A stretch of DNA of 64,000 bases from contig JAFWZZ010000028.1 of the NCBI GenBank assembly GCA_017522185.1, positions 1-64,000 of the forward strand, read 5' to 3'. A program made the position numbers and the translations under genes. The notes under the pieces are model-generated. The model did no database searches. It was not told the DNA's origin and saw nothing but the letters and a program-made list of their open reading frames with translations. Below are positions 1 through 7,545 of this stretch, in pieces. Source of the DNA: Bacillota bacterium. GTDB taxonomy: Bacteria; Bacillota; Clostridia; Peptostreptococcales; Anaerovoracaceae. Position 1 is the stretch's first letter, and each line of letters begins with the position of its first letter.

Positions 1-589
1 AAGTACCTGTAGTGTAGATCATGTGCTTGATGTGGTCAAATAATGTAGCACCTGCCATAGCTGGAGCTAAGTTAGTTGTGTCGGATAATGGGGACATCTT
101 GTCACCAAAGTATGCACCGGAAATAACTGCACCAGCAGTCATTGCAGGTGGGAAACCTAAAGCTGTACCAACACCGATCAGAGCAACACCCATGGAACCA
201 GCTGTGGACCAGGAAGAACCTGTTGCTAAGGATACGATGGAGCACAGGATAGCAGCTGTTACTAAGAATACTTTAGGGGAGATGATCTTGATACCGTAGT
301 ACATCATGGATGGAATAGTACCTGCAGCCATCCAGGAAGCGATCATAGCACCTACAACTGCTAAGATTAACATAGCCTGCATGGATCTGTTAATGGAAGC
401 TAAGATACCCTGTTCCAGGTAAGCCCATTTCCAGCCGTTTGCAACTGCAATGATACCAGCAAAACATGCTGCTAAAATAAGTGCGATATGTGGTTCACCA
501 CCAGAGTCTTTAATGATAGACCAGATTAACAGGCCAATCATTACTAACATTACTAGGCAACACTGCCATAGAGGAATTTTTTTACCCAT
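1..589 (-). CDS. nhaC: NhaC-family Na+/H+ antiporter, 3' end missing
   Basis: The reverse strand encodes 196 residues starting at the ATG ending at 589, behind a strong AGGAGGT Shine-Dalgarno, and the frame runs open off the left edge. It is a polytopic membrane protein: hydrophobic segments lie near residues 8-24, 34-50, 66-90 and 102-125. The stretch around residues 165-180, with GDKMSPLSDTTNLAP, is the hallmark of NhaC-type sodium/proton antiporters. By family it would exchange cytoplasmic Na+ for H+ or an organic substrate; related members swap malate/lactate or amino acids, so the substrate is not fixed by what is visible. Roughly half the usual length of about 450-480 residues is in the window. 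Confidence 0.85.
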   Translation of the reverse strand, partial: MGKKIPLWQCCLVMLVMIGLLIWSIIKDSGGEPHIALILAACFAGIIAVANGWKWAYLEQGILASINRSMQAMLILAVVGAMIASWMAAGTIPSMMYYGIKIISPKVFLVTAAILCSIVSLATGSSWSTAGSMGVALIGVGTALGFPPAMTAGAVISGAYFGDKMSPLSDTTNLAPAMAGATLFDHIKHMIYTTGT

Positions 590-660
590 AATAAACCTCC
601 TAAGTAAAAATAAATTCTAAATAAGTTCAATAAGCTCCAGTTATTAAAACTATCACGATA

Positions 661-689
661 ACTTTAATAGCTTCGCCATAATCTTGCAA
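661..689 (-). promoter_or_regulatory. Candidate sigma-A promoter for nhaC
   Basis: Read on the reverse strand, TTGCAA (684-689) and TAAAGT (661-666) are separated by 17 bases. This would leave a leader of about 65 bases before nhaC. A second -10-like TATAAA lies just upstream without a good -35. Confidence 0.45.
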
Positions 690-761
690 TAGAACTTTAT
701 ACCTATTTTGTTCTACCGTCATCATCGGCCTTACATACCCCTCTAAGCCTAAAGTTGAGCC

Positions 762-790
762 TTGCCCCAAAGCCGGCTTTTGTTTATAAT
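762..790 (+). promoter_or_regulatory. Promoter of the MFS gene with palindrome in spacer
   Basis: TTGCCC (762-767) and a perfect TATAAT (785-790) are separated by 17 bases. The spacer holds the perfect 12-base palindrome AAAGCCGGCTTT (769-780), which is well placed for a repressor to block RNA polymerase. Initiation near 797 leaves room for the GAAAGGA at 804-810 before the gene. Confidence 0.65.
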
Positions 791-822
791 TTAGGTATCA
801 ATTGAAAGGAATGCTGCAAGAA

Positions 823-1974
823 ATGAAAAACAGACTACTAGAAATCATCGGCATCTTGTCATTATCCTTCATCATTTGCTCCACCATGGCCGTTTCCAGT
901 GGCATACCGGAAATCATGAAGGAATATCCGGCATACTCCCTCGCATCTTTGGAGTTTCTGATGTCCTCACCGACCATATCCATCCTGACGATCATCGCCC
1001 TGACCCCGGTACTATCCCGGCACCTGAAGGAGCATACCATGATTTGTCTTGGACTAACCATCATAGGTACTGCCGGCATTCTGCCCTTCTTCTTCCAGGG
1101 TTACGCAGTTATGCTCTGTTCCCGCATCGGGCTGGGCGTTGGCATCGGTTTTGTCAATACCTATGCGGTAACTCTGATTGGGGAACATTTTACCGGTGAA
1201 TTGCGGCAGAAGCTGCAGGGCATCCGCTGTTCTACCGAAACTTTGGGAGAAGCGTCTTTGATCTTCATCGCCGGACAGCTTCTGGTCTTTGGCTGGAAGT
1301 TTTCTTATCTGGTTTATCTGATTGCTTTTGTGATTCTCTTCCTATATTTATGCTTTGTTCCAAAGGAAATACCAAAGGAAACAGCGGAAGAGGAAAAAGA
1401 ATCCCATCACATTATCACCGCTGCAGAACGCAGAATCATAGCAGCAGATGCCGGTCTGGGGTTTCTGTTCGTTGCCACCCTCACCGCCGTCGCCATGAGA
1501 ACGTCGAGTTTTGTCGTTTCCTCCGGATTCGGCGATGCTGTACAAGCGAGTACCGTCCTGAGTCTGTCCATTATATCCGGCTTCTTTGGAGGCATCCTCT
1601 TTGGAAAAATGCTTTCCCGTCTCGGCGTTATGCTCCTTCCTGCCGCACTCCTTTGTATCGGCACCGGACTCTGCGTCGTTGCTTTTGCGAACAGTCTGCT
1701 GATGGTGGGTATGGGCGCATGCCTGTTCGGATTCTTCGCTACAGTAGGATTATCCTATATGTTTAATTCCCTTTCCGACAATCTTCACGCCGGTGCGCTG
1801 GCCTCCGGAAATGCTGCGGTGCTGGTCGGATGTAATCTCGGGGCGGCAACTTCGCCTTTCCAGCTGCAGTTCTTCGGTATCATCAACGACAGTCTGTCCT
1901 TCGGCTACCTGGGTTATGCCTTAGTTTTCATAGTGATTGCGGTGATGATTCTAATACATAAGTTAAAAAAATAA
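823..1974 (+). CDS. MFS transporter
   Basis: A 383-residue integral membrane protein with about twelve hydrophobic segments and a short charged central loop (acidic/basic stretch near residues 185-210), the usual layout of the major facilitator superfamily. The segment with RIGLGVGIGFVNTYAVTLI resembles the helix 4-5 region of drug and sugar efflux members. The substrate cannot be told. In-frame starts exist at 802 (TTG), 811 and 823. I chose 823 because the predicted transcript begins near 797 and the GAAAGGA at 804-810 overlaps or abuts the other two; 811 remains possible. It stands alone behind its own promoter, whose spacer contains a palindrome, so it is probably under dedicated repression. 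Confidence 0.8.
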   Translation: MKNRLLEIIGILSLSFIICSTMAVSSGIPEIMKEYPAYSLASLEFLMSSPTISILTIIALTPVLSRHLKEHTMICLGLTIIGTAGILPFFFQGYAVMLCSRIGLGVGIGFVNTYAVTLIGEHFTGELRQKLQGIRCSTETLGEASLIFIAGQLLVFGWKFSYLVYLIAFVILFLYLCFVPKEIPKETAEEEKESHHIITAAERRIIAADAGLGFLFVATLTAVAMRTSSFVVSSGFGDAVQASTVLSLSIISGFFGGILFGKMLSRLGVMLLPAALLCIGTGLCVVAFANSLLMVGMGACLFGFFATVGLSYMFNSLSDNLHAGALASGNAAVLVGCNLGAATSPFQLQFFGIINDSLSFGYLGYALVFIVIAVMILIHKLKK

Positions 1975-1985
1975 CACATTAGCGC

Positions 1986-2014
1986 TTGCAGTCATATTAT
2001 TTTTGAAGTAAAAT
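1986..2014 (+). promoter_or_regulatory. Promoter of the maoC pair
   Basis: TTGCAG (1986-1991) and TAAAAT (2009-2014) are separated by exactly 17 bases, followed by an AT-rich leader and the AAAGGAG of the first maoC gene. Confidence 0.6.
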
Positions 2015-2059
2015 ATAAATAGATATAAGAATATTCAAAATATTGCAAAGGAGTTCTTC

Positions 2060-2491
2060 ATGCGTTACGTAATTAGTGAACTTTATGTAGGACAATCTGC
2101 GGAGTTTACCAAGACAATTTCCGAAAGTGACGTGTATCTGTTTGCAGGTATTACCGGGGACCATAACCCGATGCATGTAAATGATATTTACGCGAAACAG
2201 TCCCGTTACAAGGAGAGAATCTGTCACGGTATGCTCTCCTCCAGCTTGATTTCTACGGTAATTGGAACAAAGCTTCCAGGTAACGGCTCCATCTATGTAG
2301 AACAGGATTTAGTTTTCAAAGCACCGGTGCTCTTTGGCGACACCATCAGTGCTATTGTAGAAATAACCGAGATTGACATAGAAAAGAACCGCGTGAAACT
2401 TAGAACTTATTGTAAAAACCAGGACGGCACCATCGTTTTAGACGGTTACGCCGTTGTCATCCCGCCAAAGTATGTGGAAAGCCGTTGGTAA
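2060..2491 (+). CDS. MaoC-like (R)-enoyl-CoA hydratase, catalytically intact copy
   Basis: A 143-residue single hot-dog domain of the MaoC/PhaJ type, which adds water to trans-2-enoyl-CoA to give the (R)-3-hydroxyacyl-CoA. The hydratase-2 motif GDHNPMH is complete: Asp34 and His39 match the catalytic Asp/His of PhaJ. GMLSSSLIS (about residues 57-65) is the dimer/acyl-binding strand and FGDTI lies near residue 94. The start has an AAAGGAG six bases upstream. A close paralogue follows after 53 bases, apparently in the same transcript. Physiological substrate is unknown; short-chain crotonyl-type substrates are common in the family. Confidence 0.88.
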   Translation: MRYVISELYVGQSAEFTKTISESDVYLFAGITGDHNPMHVNDIYAKQSRYKERICHGMLSSSLISTVIGTKLPGNGSIYVEQDLVFKAPVLFGDTISAIVEITEIDIEKNRVKLRTYCKNQDGTIVLDGYAVVIPPKYVESRW

Positions 2492-2544
2492 TTCCGATTC
2501 TGCATACCCAATAGGTATTATGAATTTACACAAAGGAGATTTCA

Positions 2545-2970
2545 ATGCGTTACGAAATTAGTGATTTGTATGTGGGACAGACTGCAGAATTCACCAAGAC
2601 GATTTCCGAAAGTGACGTGTATCTGTTTGCAGGTATTACAGGTGCACAGAACCCGATGCAGGTAAACGATGTTTATGCAAAGCAGACCCGCTACGGCGAA
2701 AGAATCGTACACGGTATGCTTTCATCCAGCCTGATTTCCACAGTTATCGGCACACAGCTTCCTGGAAACGGTACGATCTACGTGCGCCAGAACATTCAGT
2801 TTAAGGCACCTGTATTCTTCGGTGACACCATCAGCGCAGTAGTAGAAGTAACCGATATTTTCCTGGAAAAGAACCGGGTTCAGCTGAGAACTTACTGTAA
2901 GAATCAGCATGGCGAGATTGTGTTGGACGGATTTGCATCCGTAATTCCGCCAAAACTATCAAGACTTTAA
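2545..2970 (+). CDS. MaoC-like protein, paralogue lacking catalytic Asp/His
   Basis: 141 residues, about three quarters identical to the upstream MaoC protein over its whole length, so a tandem duplication. The key difference is in the active-site motif: GDHNPMH has become GAQNPMQ, so Asp34 is Ala and His39 is Gln, while Asn36-Pro37-Met38 and the surrounding fold are kept. By analogy with PhaJ this copy should not hydrate enoyl-CoA. It may form a mixed dimer with the active copy or bind acyl-CoA in another role (inference). The frame is intact and the AAAGGAG six bases before the ATG is strong, so this is not a decaying pseudogene. A strong terminator follows. Confidence 0.85.
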   Translation: MRYEISDLYVGQTAEFTKTISESDVYLFAGITGAQNPMQVNDVYAKQTRYGERIVHGMLSSSLISTVIGTQLPGNGTIYVRQNIQFKAPVFFGDTISAVVEVTDIFLEKNRVQLRTYCKNQHGEIVLDGFASVIPPKLSRL

Positions 2971-2992
2971 CAATTACATATGGAAAGACCCA

Positions 2993-3020
2993 TGCCCCTG
3001 ACAAGTGTCAGGGGCATTTT
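2993..3020 (+). terminator. Rho-independent terminator of the maoC pair
   Basis: A perfect 11-bp stem (TGCCCCTGACA at 2993-3003 with 3006-3016), a 2-base loop, then TTTT. Confidence 0.88.
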
Positions 3021-3042
3021 CGTTACATAAACGTATTGATAC

Positions 3043-3078
3043 AAAAAGAAGACCCCGCGGATTTCTCTGCGGGGTCTT
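3043..3078 (-). terminator. Rho-independent terminator of rpsB-tsf
   Basis: Ten base pairs (3049-3058 with 3069-3078, AAGACCCCGC) around a 10-base loop. On the reverse strand it is followed by a short U tract (the A run at 3044-3048). Confidence 0.85.
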
Positions 3079-3114
3079 ATATTCTTTTTCTGGGTTTCGC
3101 TTGTAAAAGTTAAA

Positions 3115-4203
3115 TTACTTTAACTGTGCAGCTACTTCTTCAGCAAAGTTTTCTTCTTTCTTTTCGATACCTTCGCCTACTTCGAAACGAACTACCTTAG
3201 CAATCTTCAGTTCCTTGCTTACTGTACCTAAGTACTGTGCAACAGTCTGCTTACCGTCTTCTGCTCTAACATAAGTCTGATCTAACAGACAGATGTCCTT
3301 TAACTGCTTGGAAACTCTGCCTGCAACCAGACCAGTGAAGATCTTGTTTTCAGCAATGTTTGCCTTGTCAGCTACAGCCAGACCAGCCAGCTTAGCTTTA
3401 GCATCTTCGGATAAGAAGTTTGGCAGGTAGTTGAAGTTGAAGCCCTTGTCAGCTCTCTTTTCAGCTAATACGTTCACATCTTCTTCTGCCCAAACGCCGT
3501 CAACAGCCTTGTCTAATAAAGCGTTTAAAATTGGCTTTGGCAGGGAGAATGGGTCGTTTAATGCACTTTCCAGTGTGATATCGTGCATCTTGTCCAGTTC
3601 TTCCTTGGAGATGTCATCTCTGCTTACGTACTGTGGGTTCATAGCAGCGATCTGCATTGCAACGTTTGTTAAAGCAGCCTTTGCTTCTTCAGTGTCTACA
3701 CCGTTACCTGCAACGATAGCGCCGATTCTGCCGCCACCGTGGATGTAAGAAGCAACTACGTCGCCGGATGCCTTTTCGATTCTTCTTACGGACATGTTTT
3801 CGCCGATCTTCGCGATCTTAGCAGTTAAAGCTTCTTCAACTGTTGCGCCGTCAAAGTCCATAGCCTTGAAAGCGTCCATGTCAGTAGTTTCTGCTGTTAA
3901 TGCTAACTTAGCCAGACCTTCTACGAATTCTACGAATTCTTCGTTCTTGGAAACGAAGTCTGTTTCAGAGTTAACTTCAACAACTGCAGCAGTCTTACCA
4001 TCTTCAGTGAAAGCGATCTTTACTAAGCCTTCAGCAGCAACTCTGCCAGCCTTCTTAGCAGCCTTAGCCAGACCTTTTTCTCTTAATAAATCAACTGCAG
4101 CTTCGATGTTACCATCTGTTTCAACTAATGCCTTTTTGCAGTCCATCATGCCTGCGCCAGTCATTTCTCTTAATTCTTTTACCATTGATGCAGTTACAGC
4201 CAT
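3115..4203 (-). CDS. tsf: Elongation factor Ts
   Basis: Nucleotide exchange factor that reloads EF-Tu with GTP. The N-terminal UBA-like domain (residues 1-55, [18 protein letters not shown]) and the [13 protein letters not shown] motif (about 78-90) that contacts EF-Tu are clear. At 362 residues it is much longer than the roughly 283-300 of E. coli and B. subtilis. The extra 60 or so residues lie between about 210 and 285 ([20 protein letters not shown] onward), within the C-terminal core before the conserved [16 protein letters not shown]. Downstream of rpsB with a 37-base gap and an AGGAGGAT Shine-Dalgarno, so co-transcribed in the usual rpsB-tsf order. Confidence 0.95.
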   Translation of the reverse strand: MAVTASMVKELREMTGAGMMDCKKALVETDGNIEAAVDLLREKGLAKAAKKAGRVAAEGLVKIAFTEDGKTAAVVEVNSETDFVSKNEEFVEFVEGLAKLALTAETTDMDAFKAMDFDGATVEEALTAKIAKIGENMSVRRIEKASGDVVASYIHGGGRIGAIVAGNGVDTEEAKAALTNVAMQIAAMNPQYVSRDDISKEELDKMHDITLESALNDPFSLPKPILNALLDKAVDGVWAEEDVNVLAEKRADKGFNFNYLPNFLSEDAKAKLAGLAVADKANIAENKIFTGLVAGRVSKQLKDICLLDQTYVRAEDGKQTVAQYLGTVSKELKIAKVVRFEVGEGIEKKEENFAEEVAAQLK

Positions 4204-4240
4204 CTTTGTATCCTCCTGTGATTAATTATTCCGTGATGAA

Positions 4241-4969
4241 TTATTCAGCTTCTACAACTTCTTCTGTTGTGCCTTCGTCAAAGCTTTCGCCCTGGTTAGC
4301 TTCGATAACAGCGTCTGCCATTCTGCCAGCGATTAACTTAACCGCTCTGATAGCATCGTCGTTAGCTGGGATGATGTAATCAACGTCATCTGGGTCACAG
4401 TTAGTATCTACGATACCTACGATAGGAATACCTAAGATTCTAGCTTCCTTTACTGCGATTCTTTCCTTCTTAGGGTCAACGATGAATAATGCACCTGGCA
4501 TACCCTTCATGTCTCTGATACCGCCTAAGAACTTTTCTAACTTTTCATGTTCAGCCTTCAGCTTGAATACTTCCTTCTTGGACAGCTTTTCGAAAGTTCC
4601 GTCTTCTTCCATTCTTTCGATGTCGTTTAATCTCTTGATTCTGCCAGAGATTGTCTTGTAGTTAGTCAGCATGCCGCCTAACCATCTTTCGCTTACATAG
4701 TACTGACCGCATCTCTTTGCTTCGTCAACGATAGCGTTCTGAGCCTGCTTCTTAGTACCAACGAATAAGATTGGCTTGCCGGAAGCGCCAACTTCCTTCA
4801 TGAAATCGTAAGCTTCTTCGATCTTCTTTACAGTCTTCTGTAAGTCGATGATGTAGATTCCGTTTCTTTCTGTGAAGATGTAAGGAGCCATCTTAGGGTT
4901 CCATCTTCTTGTCTGATGTCCGAAGTGTACACCAGCTTCTAATAACTGTTTCATAGAAATTACTGCCAT
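4241..4969 (-). CDS. rpsB: 30S ribosomal protein S2
   Basis: 242 residues with the S2 hallmarks [22 protein letters not shown] at the start and [10 protein letters not shown] near residue 195, ending in an acidic tail (EEVVEAE). The frame stays open 28 codons further upstream. The start at 4969 is the one with CCAGGAGG eight bases upstream and the canonical [14 protein letters not shown]-terminus, so the extension is non-coding leader. First gene of rpsB-tsf, driven by the promoter at 5117-5145 with a leader of roughly 140 bases. Confidence 0.96.
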   Translation of the reverse strand: MAVISMKQLLEAGVHFGHQTRRWNPKMAPYIFTERNGIYIIDLQKTVKKIEEAYDFMKEVGASGKPILFVGTKKQAQNAIVDEAKRCGQYYVSERWLGGMLTNYKTISGRIKRLNDIERMEEDGTFEKLSKKEVFKLKAEHEKLEKFLGGIRDMKGMPGALFIVDPKKERIAVKEARILGIPIVGIVDTNCDPDDVDYIIPANDDAIRAVKLIAGRMADAVIEANQGESFDEGTTEEVVEAE

Positions 4970-5116
4970 TGTTTTTTCCTCCTGGTTTTTTCCTTCCACT
5001 CGGTCTCCCGTACATAAAACCTTCCTCGCGAGGCTGCGCGATTCGGGCACCAATTGCCAAATGACCGGGTGTGCTAAATTAAAATAAACTACTTGGCTCT
5101 AGACAGAGCCTCAATA

Positions 5117-5145
5117 ATTATACTCGATAGCAGTTGTAATTGCAA
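5117..5145 (-). promoter_or_regulatory. Strong promoter of rpsB-tsf
   Basis: On the reverse strand TTGCAA (5140-5145), 17-base spacer, TATAAT (5117-5122). Right after the start point the RNA can form a small GGCTCT/AGAGCC hairpin (about 5095-5110). Confidence 0.78.
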
Positions 5146-5157
5146 GCACTTTTCCAT

Positions 5158-5493
5158 CTAAATCGAAGGATTTTTCAAATAATCTTTGTAGTACTGCATG
5201 GTCTTCAGAAAATTCTCCTTCCCAAGGTATAAAACCTGCCCTCCCTGAAAGGTTATTTTTTGATTTCTCATGGAAACTACCTTCTCCAGGTTGATGTAAC
5301 AGCCTTTGAGACAGGCAAAAAAACGACGGTCCAACATTGGCTCAAGATTCTCAAGTCTTTCGTAATATTCGTATTCTTCTAAATCTGTGATAATGCGTAT
5401 TTTCCGCTTGTCCCGCTCAATGTAAATAACATCTTTGATTCTGATGCGGGCGGCAAGGCTGGTGGTCAGCACCAACAGGTATTCCTGATTCAT
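5158..5493 (-). CDS. Stand-alone LytTR DNA-binding domain protein
   Basis: 111 residues that are almost entirely one LytTR domain: IKDVIYIERDKRKIRIIT, YERLENLEPMLDRRFFACLKGCYINLEKV and the final FLKTMQYYKDYL strand/helix are typical. There is no receiver domain or membrane segment, so it is either a minimal transcription factor or one partnered with a separate protein. An AGGGAAG-type Shine-Dalgarno precedes the ATG, and a -10-like TATAAT (5513-5518) lies 20 bases upstream without a clear -35. Targets are unknown. LytTR proteins usually bind two direct repeats about 21 bases apart, and none was recognised next to the gene. Confidence 0.85.
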   Translation of the reverse strand: MNQEYLLVLTTSLAARIRIKDVIYIERDKRKIRIITDLEEYEYYERLENLEPMLDRRFFACLKGCYINLEKVVSMRNQKITFQGGQVLYLGKENFLKTMQYYKDYLKNPSI

Positions 5494-5587
5494 AGACTTC
5501 CCTCCCGGTTCTATTATATCTCAAACAGATTTCCACCGGTTTCAAAGAATTCTTGCAAAATTCGAGCGCAATCGACAATTTTCGCAG

Positions 5588-5616
5588 AAAAAAAGATACC
5601 GCCCGCAGGCGGTACC
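5588..5616 (-). terminator. Terminator of yicC-gmk-rpoZ
   Basis: Nine-bp stem (5595-5603 with 5608-5616, one G-U pair in RNA), tetraloop, then seven U on the reverse strand (A run at 5588-5594), directly after rpoZ. Confidence 0.88.
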
Positions 5617-5630
5617 TCTGTCGTCAGTCA

Positions 5631-5852
5631 TTATTCTGCGATTTCTTCTTCTAATTCTTCTGTATCACGTCTGTAGGTAATCAGATCTTCTGCAATTTCA
5701 CGTGCAGAAATGGAAACCGGCTTGTTGATTTCGCAGTCTGTTAAGATTGGCTTACCTTCGATGATATCTCTGGATCTCTTCGCTGCCATAACAACAACAG
5801 TATATCTGCTGTCAGCCTTTTTTCTAATTTCGTTAATTGATGGGTATAGCAT
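5631..5852 (-). CDS. rpoZ: RNA polymerase omega subunit
   Basis: 73 residues with the omega signature: YPSINEIRKKADSRYTVVVMAAKRSRDII, then the KPVSISAREIAEDLI segment. Omega wraps the C-terminal part of beta-prime and aids RNA polymerase assembly. The start codon overlaps the last base of gmk at 5852, so translation is coupled to guanylate kinase, the usual gmk-rpoZ arrangement. The acidic C-terminal tail is normal for the family. Confidence 0.93.
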   Translation of the reverse strand: MLYPSINEIRKKADSRYTVVVMAAKRSRDIIEGKPILTDCEINKPVSISAREIAEDLITYRRDTEELEEEIAE

Positions 5853-6472
5853 TATACTTCCTCCTTGTATTGTTCAATCAGCTTATAGATATTCTGGGAT
5901 ACTCTGGAATGCTCCGCTACAACGATGGATTTCACTCTCGCTACGGCTTCTTCCAGCTCCCCGTTGACTACACAATAATCGTACTTATCTATGTAGGAAA
6001 CTTCCTTCAACGTCTGGGAAAGTCTCAGTTTGAGAGACTCTTCCGTTTCGGATCCTCTGCCGGTAATTCTCTTTCTCAGTTCCGCCATGGATGGAGGCAG
6101 GATGAAAATGAAAATACCGTCCGGGTAAACTTCCTTCACGTTGAGGGCTCCCTGAATGTCGATCTCTAACACGACGTCAATGCCGGCAGCCAGTTTTTCG
6201 TCTACTTTCGCCTTCGGCGTTCCGTAATAGTTGCCGTAAACTTCCGCCCATTCTAAAAAGCCGTCCGCTTCTACTGCTTTTAAGAAATCTTCTTTCGTGG
6301 TGAAATAGTAACTCTTGCCTTCCACTTCACCTTCTCTCGGCTGTCTCGTGGTCATGGAAACGGAGATTTCCACCTTTGTTTCGTCAATTAAACGCTTGCA
6401 GATGGTTCCTTTCCCTGCGCCAGACGGTCCGGAGATGATAAAAAGCTTGCCCTTGTGTTCAGATCTGTTCAT
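5852..6472 (-). CDS. gmk: Guanylate kinase
   Basis: 206 residues. The P-loop GPSGAGKGT lies at about residues 15-23, followed by the GMP-binding stretch SVSMTTRQPREGEVEGKSYYF (about 38-58) and the lid region TGRGSETEE. It converts GMP + ATP to GDP + ADP in the cytoplasm, feeding GTP and (p)ppGpp synthesis. Length is standard (about 205). Located between yicC and rpoZ in one operon. In B. subtilis remA usually sits between the yicC homologue and gmk, but here the 77-base gap is too short for it. Confidence 0.96.
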   Translation of the reverse strand: MNRSEHKGKLFIISGPSGAGKGTICKRLIDETKVEISVSMTTRQPREGEVEGKSYYFTTKEDFLKAVEADGFLEWAEVYGNYYGTPKAKVDEKLAAGIDVVLEIDIQGALNVKEVYPDGIFIFILPPSMAELRKRITGRGSETEESLKLRLSQTLKEVSYIDKYDYCVVNGELEEAVARVKSIVVAEHSRVSQNIYKLIEQYKEEV

Positions 6473-6549
6473 TCTTTTCTCCTCAAAGCATATTCGTGAA
6501 TAAATATTATATCATGCAAAATTATTTCTTTCAAGAACAAAACAAAGAA

Positions 6550-7434
6550 TTATTCGATATTCTGCACCTGTTCTCTGATCTTTTCGATTTCTGCCTTTAC
6601 CTGCAGCATCAGGTTGGTCACGGTGATGTCGTTGGCTTTGGAGCCGATGGTATTAGCTTCTCTGTTCATTTCCTGTACCAGGAAGTCCAGTTTCTTACCG
6701 TCCGGCTGACTGCTCTTCTCGATGATGGATTTCATCTGGTCCATATGACTGTTCAGTCTGGTCAACTCTTCCGTGATGTTGCACTTGTCAGCAAAGATTG
6801 CGGCTTCTACCAGGATTCTGTCTTCGGGTACAGTTACGCTGTTTCCAATCAGTTCCTGGATTCTTTCTTTCAGCTTTTCGGTGTAAGCCTTTGGCACCAG
6901 CTCTGCCCTTTCTTCAATCTGGTCTACCAGGTCCTTAATGATATCTGCACGCATCATCAGATCCTGGGCCAGCTTTTCACCTTCCACCATACGCATGGAT
7001 TCCAGATTTGCAGCAGCATCTCTGACCGGCTGCAGGATACACTTTGTCATTTCCTCTTCATCGTCCACATCCGGGATAGCCTTAAGCACATCCGGCATTC
7101 CCGCCAGGTACTGCAGTGTAATGTCTCCCGTCACGTCGAACTGACTCTGCAGCTCCTTCAGGTTATCATAATACTGCTGTGCAATCATAGTATTCAGCTT
7201 GATGTTCACATCGTTTTCTGTCAGGTTTTCTACCATGATGGATACATCAATCTTGCCACGCTTGATTTTTTCTTTGATGGTATTCTTTACCTTGTCTTCC
7301 ACAAAAGAATATCTTCTCGGCATACGCACAGAGATATCCGCATATCTGTGGTTTACGGTCTTTATTTCAACGATAATGTTTCTCTTTCCGTCATTATATT
7401 CGCTTCTTCCGAAGCCTGTCATGCTTTTGATCAT
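6550..7434 (-). CDS. yicC: YicC/YloC family endoribonuclease
   Basis: 294 residues with both family signatures: the N-terminal MIKSMTGFGRSE and the C-terminal GKKLDFLVQEMNREANTIGSKA (about residues 245-266). The family includes E. coli YicC and B. subtilis YloC, which have been described as endoribonucleases. The frame opens six codons earlier (7452), but the GAGGAG seven bases before 7434 and the conserved MIKSMTGFG start fix 7434. First gene of a yicC-gmk-rpoZ operon, read from a promoter that shares its -35 box with the divergent rqcH. Confidence 0.9.
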   Translation of the reverse strand: MIKSMTGFGRSEYNDGKRNIIVEIKTVNHRYADISVRMPRRYSFVEDKVKNTIKEKIKRGKIDVSIMVENLTENDVNIKLNTMIAQQYYDNLKELQSQFDVTGDITLQYLAGMPDVLKAIPDVDDEEEMTKCILQPVRDAAANLESMRMVEGEKLAQDLMMRADIIKDLVDQIEERAELVPKAYTEKLKERIQELIGNSVTVPEDRILVEAAIFADKCNITEELTRLNSHMDQMKSIIEKSSQPDGKKLDFLVQEMNREANTIGSKANDITVTNLMLQVKAEIEKIREQVQNIE

Positions 7435-7466
7435 GTCTCTTCTCCTCTTCATAATCTAACCAATAT

Positions 7467-7495
7467 ATTTTACCATAAATCCTCGCAGTTGACAA
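7467..7495 (-). promoter_or_regulatory. Promoter of yicC-gmk-rpoZ
   Basis: Reverse strand: TTGTCA (7490-7495), 17 bases, TAAAAT (7467-7472). Its -35 overlaps that of the divergent rqcH promoter on the palindromic TTGACAA. Confidence 0.72.
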
Positions 7496-7518
7496 ACAGT
7501 AACTGTAAAAGGTACAAT
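7489..7518 (+). promoter_or_regulatory. Promoter of rqcH
   Basis: TTGACA (7489-7494), 18-base spacer, TACAAT (7513-7518), about 21 bases before the rqcH Shine-Dalgarno-to-start region. Confidence 0.72.
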
Positions 7519-7545
7519 AATATATCGTTAGAAAGGAGTGATTTT

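Noticed and set aside
4970..5053. 28-codon N-terminal extension of rpsB
   Set aside because: It lies in the leader, has no ribosome-binding site and is absent from S2 proteins. The ATG at 4969 has a strong Shine-Dalgarno.
6496..7545. 350-codon N-terminal extension of the rqcH frame
   Set aside because: It is antisense to yicC, precedes the rqcH promoter and matches no NFACT sequence. The GTG at 7546 has its own AGAAAGGAG.
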